Positions 5,036 through 6,247 of a DNA stretch of 6,247 nucleotides are shown in pieces. The stretch is from positions 1 to 6,247 of the forward strand of contig JASLXL010000258.1 in the NCBI GenBank assembly GCA_030740335.1, given 5' to 3'. Both the position numbers and the translations under genes were made by a program. The first letter of the stretch is position 1, and the number at the start of each line of letters is the position of its first letter. This DNA comes from SAR202 cluster bacterium (GTDB lineage: Bacteria; Chloroflexota; Dehalococcoidia; SAR202; CAJWER01). Below the pieces are notes generated by a model, which did no database searches, was not told the origin of the DNA, and was given only the letters and a program-made list of their open reading frames with translations.

Positions 5036-6004
5036 CTACTCCACGATTGATTGATCGAAGTCGATCCACTCACGGATGCCGCTCGCATCGATGCTCTTGC
5101 GCGTGTGTTCGACGTAGGCCGCGGAGGGCTGCGCCTGGGCGGGGAAGTTCGGCCCCGGCTCGAGGCCCATCAGCCGCCATCGCACATGGCCGAACACGCC
5201 GTCGCCGACGCTGCCAAAGGTCGGCGCGTCGGCCGTGTTCAGCTCGTTGTCGGGATCGAAGTGCAGCTTTGCAAGTAGCGCGTCCAACTCGTCGTACCGG
5301 CCCTCGCTGAACAGCTCCCACTTGTGGGCGGTCAGCCTTGGGGCCACGTTGCCGTGGAAGTCCACGAAGCCCTTCATACCCAGGCGTGCGCCCATCGAGT
5401 TCGTCCCGTTGTCGATAAAATTGTACTGGTCGGCGAACAGCTTTAGTATGCCCGTATAGTGTGCCACGCTGGCCGAGCTCCACTTGAAACCCACCACGTG
5501 CTCCAATTCGGAAAACCGCTCGAACAAACTCCGCGTCAGCTCGAACCCATTGGGCATCACCCAAAAGTTGTTGTAGGTCATGATGCCAACATCGGCGGCA
5601 TCGTTGATGTACTGGTGGTGCATGAAGATGTCGTCCTCGGACGGGCTGGAGTAGTGAGGCATGCCCAGCTCCAGGAAATCGATGCCTATGTCCGCGGCGC
5701 GGCGCGCCCTCCTGGCGACCGCCCTTGTGCTCAGGTCGAAGATGCCGGCCATGGTAGGAACCTTGCCCGCCGTCTCCTCGACCAGTACCTCCATGAGGGC
5801 GTACAGCTCGTCGTCCTCCATGAAGTAGCCCTCGCCGTAACCTCCCGCGATGAGCAGCACCGCGTTGCCCTCGGCGACACCTTGACTCAGTAGCCAACGG
5901 ATATGCTTACGCTGCTTGTCCAGCAGCAGGTTGTGGTTCTCGTCCTTGAACGTAGGAAGCGAAATTATCGCCCCGACGAGTTTTTCTTGGCGCACGTCGG
6001 TCAT
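5036..6004 (-). CDS. Dihydrodipicolinate synthase/N-acetylneuraminate lyase superfamily aldolase, paralog 2
   Basis: 322 residues. The ATG at 6004 follows AAGGAGA with good spacing (CGTTAC). It aligns with paralog 1 almost without gaps; by eye about 87 of the first 150 residues are identical. The imine lysine is K174 in VGFKWS, the barrel tyrosine Y144 in TYNNFW, and Y118 lies in PHYSSP. The DapA GTTGE motif is GGYGE (54-58), so the threonines are lost and a tyrosine enters the pocket. DapA Arg138 is also missing, with V149 in YNNFWV. GMKGFVDFHGNVAPRL (209-224) matches the family segment GxxGxxSxxxNxxP. The differing residue at position 56 (Tyr here, Val in paralog 1) may set substrate choice between the two. 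It is the first complete gene after a strong promoter. It could form a homo- or hetero-oligomer with paralog 1. It is predicted cytoplasmic. The superfamily is certain and the substrate unknown. Confidence 0.94.
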   Translation of the reverse strand: MTDVRQEKLVGAIISLPTFKDENHNLLLDKQRKHIRWLLSQGVAEGNAVLLIAGGYGEGYFMEDDELYALMEVLVEETAGKVPTMAGIFDLSTRAVARRARRAADIGIDFLELGMPHYSSPSEDDIFMHHQYINDAADVGIMTYNNFWVMPNGFELTRSLFERFSELEHVVGFKWSSASVAHYTGILKLFADQYNFIDNGTNSMGARLGMKGFVDFHGNVAPRLTAHKWELFSEGRYDELDALLAKLHFDPDNELNTADAPTFGSVGDGVFGHVRWRLMGLEPGPNFPAQAQPSAAYVEHTRKSIDASGIREWIDFDQSIVE

Positions 6005-6049
6005 GTAACGTCTCCTTGTAATTTCAAAAAATCTTTCGTAATAGTAGGG

Positions 6050-6078
6050 AGTTTAGCGAGGGCACACCCCGCCGTCAA
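6050..6078 (-). promoter_or_regulatory. Sigma70-type promoter of the aldolase pair
   Basis: On the minus strand, TTGACG (6078-6073) is followed after exactly 17 bases by TAAACT (6055-6050). Matches to consensus are 5 of 6 and 4 of 6. Transcription would start near 6043, giving a leader of roughly 39 bases with AAGGAGA at 6017-6011. It is the best promoter-like signal in the window. Confidence 0.65.
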
Positions 6079-6092
6079 CGGGTAAATCAGAG

Positions 6093-6111
6093 CAATTTCA
6101 AATGTAAATTG
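6093..6111. promoter_or_regulatory. Inverted repeat upstream of the aldolase promoter, possible operator
   Basis: CAATTT (6093-6098) and AAATTG (6106-6111) are mirror arms around CAAATGT. The site lies 14 bases upstream of the -35 element, a usual place for an activator dimer. The arms are AT-rich and short, and no regulator gene is in the window, so this is tentative. Confidence 0.3.
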
Positions 6112-6169
6112 GAATCGCGTTGTCGGCGAATCGATTTCGTTGACTTTTGTAGATCAGACCAAGCTCTGC

Positions 6170-6247
6170 CTAGCGAAATTGAATGGAGTATAGATCGGCA
6201 TCAGCAAGCTGAACTCTAAGCCTTACAGGCTGTCCGGCTAGCCCCGA
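6170..6247 (-). CDS. C-terminal end of a sialidase/glycosidase-like protein, 5' part outside window
   Basis: A frame open at the right edge gives 25 residues ending at TAG (6172-6170). The tail contains LAGQPVRLRVQLADADLYS, ending SIQFR. The pattern L-x-G-x-P-V-R-L-R-x-x-L-x-D-A-D-L-Y-S-x-x-F is, from recall, the closing beta-sandwich segment of large sialidase-like and GH32-like proteins of environmental bacteria. Only the last strands are visible, so the catalytic part and family cannot be checked. It is on the same strand as all other genes, with its stop 165 bases before the aldolase start. The promoter in that gap suggests it ends a separate transcript. Confidence 0.6.
   Translation of the reverse strand, partial: SGLAGQPVRLRVQLADADLYSIQFR

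Noticed and set aside
5070..5897. A 275-codon minus-strand frame inside aldolase paralog 2.
   Set aside because: It is a frame-shifted shadow rich in Arg, Gly and His, while the overlapping frame has a full aldolase sequence with catalytic residues.
3967..6004. Naming the aldolases dapA or nanA.
   Set aside because: Key DapA residues are missing and no substrate-specific motif for either enzyme can be confirmed.
6139..6170. A plus-strand promoter starting with TTGACT.
   Set aside because: No -10-like hexamer lies at 16-18 bases and there is no plus-strand gene downstream in the window.

Overview
This 6.2 kb window carries eight protein-coding genes, or parts of genes, all on the minus strand, so the biological reading order runs from high to low coordinates. 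Two of them are cut by the window edges. No tRNA, rRNA, CRISPR array, transposase or phage gene was seen. The longest stretch without a gene is about 240 bases (2857-3095). The gene content is a run of small paralogous enzyme families: aldolase-like TIM barrels, SnoaL/NTF2-fold proteins and an acyl-CoA dehydrogenase, flanked by carbohydrate-type proteins. Together with two interspersed palindromic repeats of a kind common in environmental Chloroflexota assemblies, this suggests an uncultured, free-living heterotrophic bacterium, possibly marine or soil Chloroflexota (SAR202/Dehalococcoidia-like). That placement is inference from recall and is not proven by the sequence.

Layout in transcription order. 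At 6247-6170 lies the last 25 codons of a gene whose C-terminus looks like that of sialidase or glycosidase-like proteins. A clear sigma70-type promoter (6050-6078) follows and leads into two tandem paralogs of the dihydrodipicolinate synthase/N-acetylneuraminate lyase superfamily (6004-5036 and 4941-3967). A 51-bp palindromic repeat sits between them. Both paralogs keep the Schiff-base lysine and a catalytic tyrosine but lack the Thr-Thr pair and the arginine expected of a true DapA. A repeat-bearing spacer (3774-3966) follows, then a P-loop nucleotide-kinase-like protein (3773-3096) whose Walker A lysine is replaced by threonine.

The second block starts after a 239-bp spacer with a TATAAT box. 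It holds two tandem NTF2-like paralogs (2856-2464 and 2419-2027), then an acyl-CoA dehydrogenase (2015-855) whose ribosome binding site touches the upstream stop codon, and then a truncated glycosyl-hydrolase-like TIM-barrel protein (747 to beyond position 1).

The tight spacing in 2856-855 (44 and 11 bases) supports one transcript for the NTF2 pair and the dehydrogenase. The aldolase pair probably forms a second unit. A working idea is a small catabolic island that cleaves or rearranges a keto-acid or sugar-acid-like substrate and then oxidises an acyl-CoA product, but no substrate can be read from the sequence.
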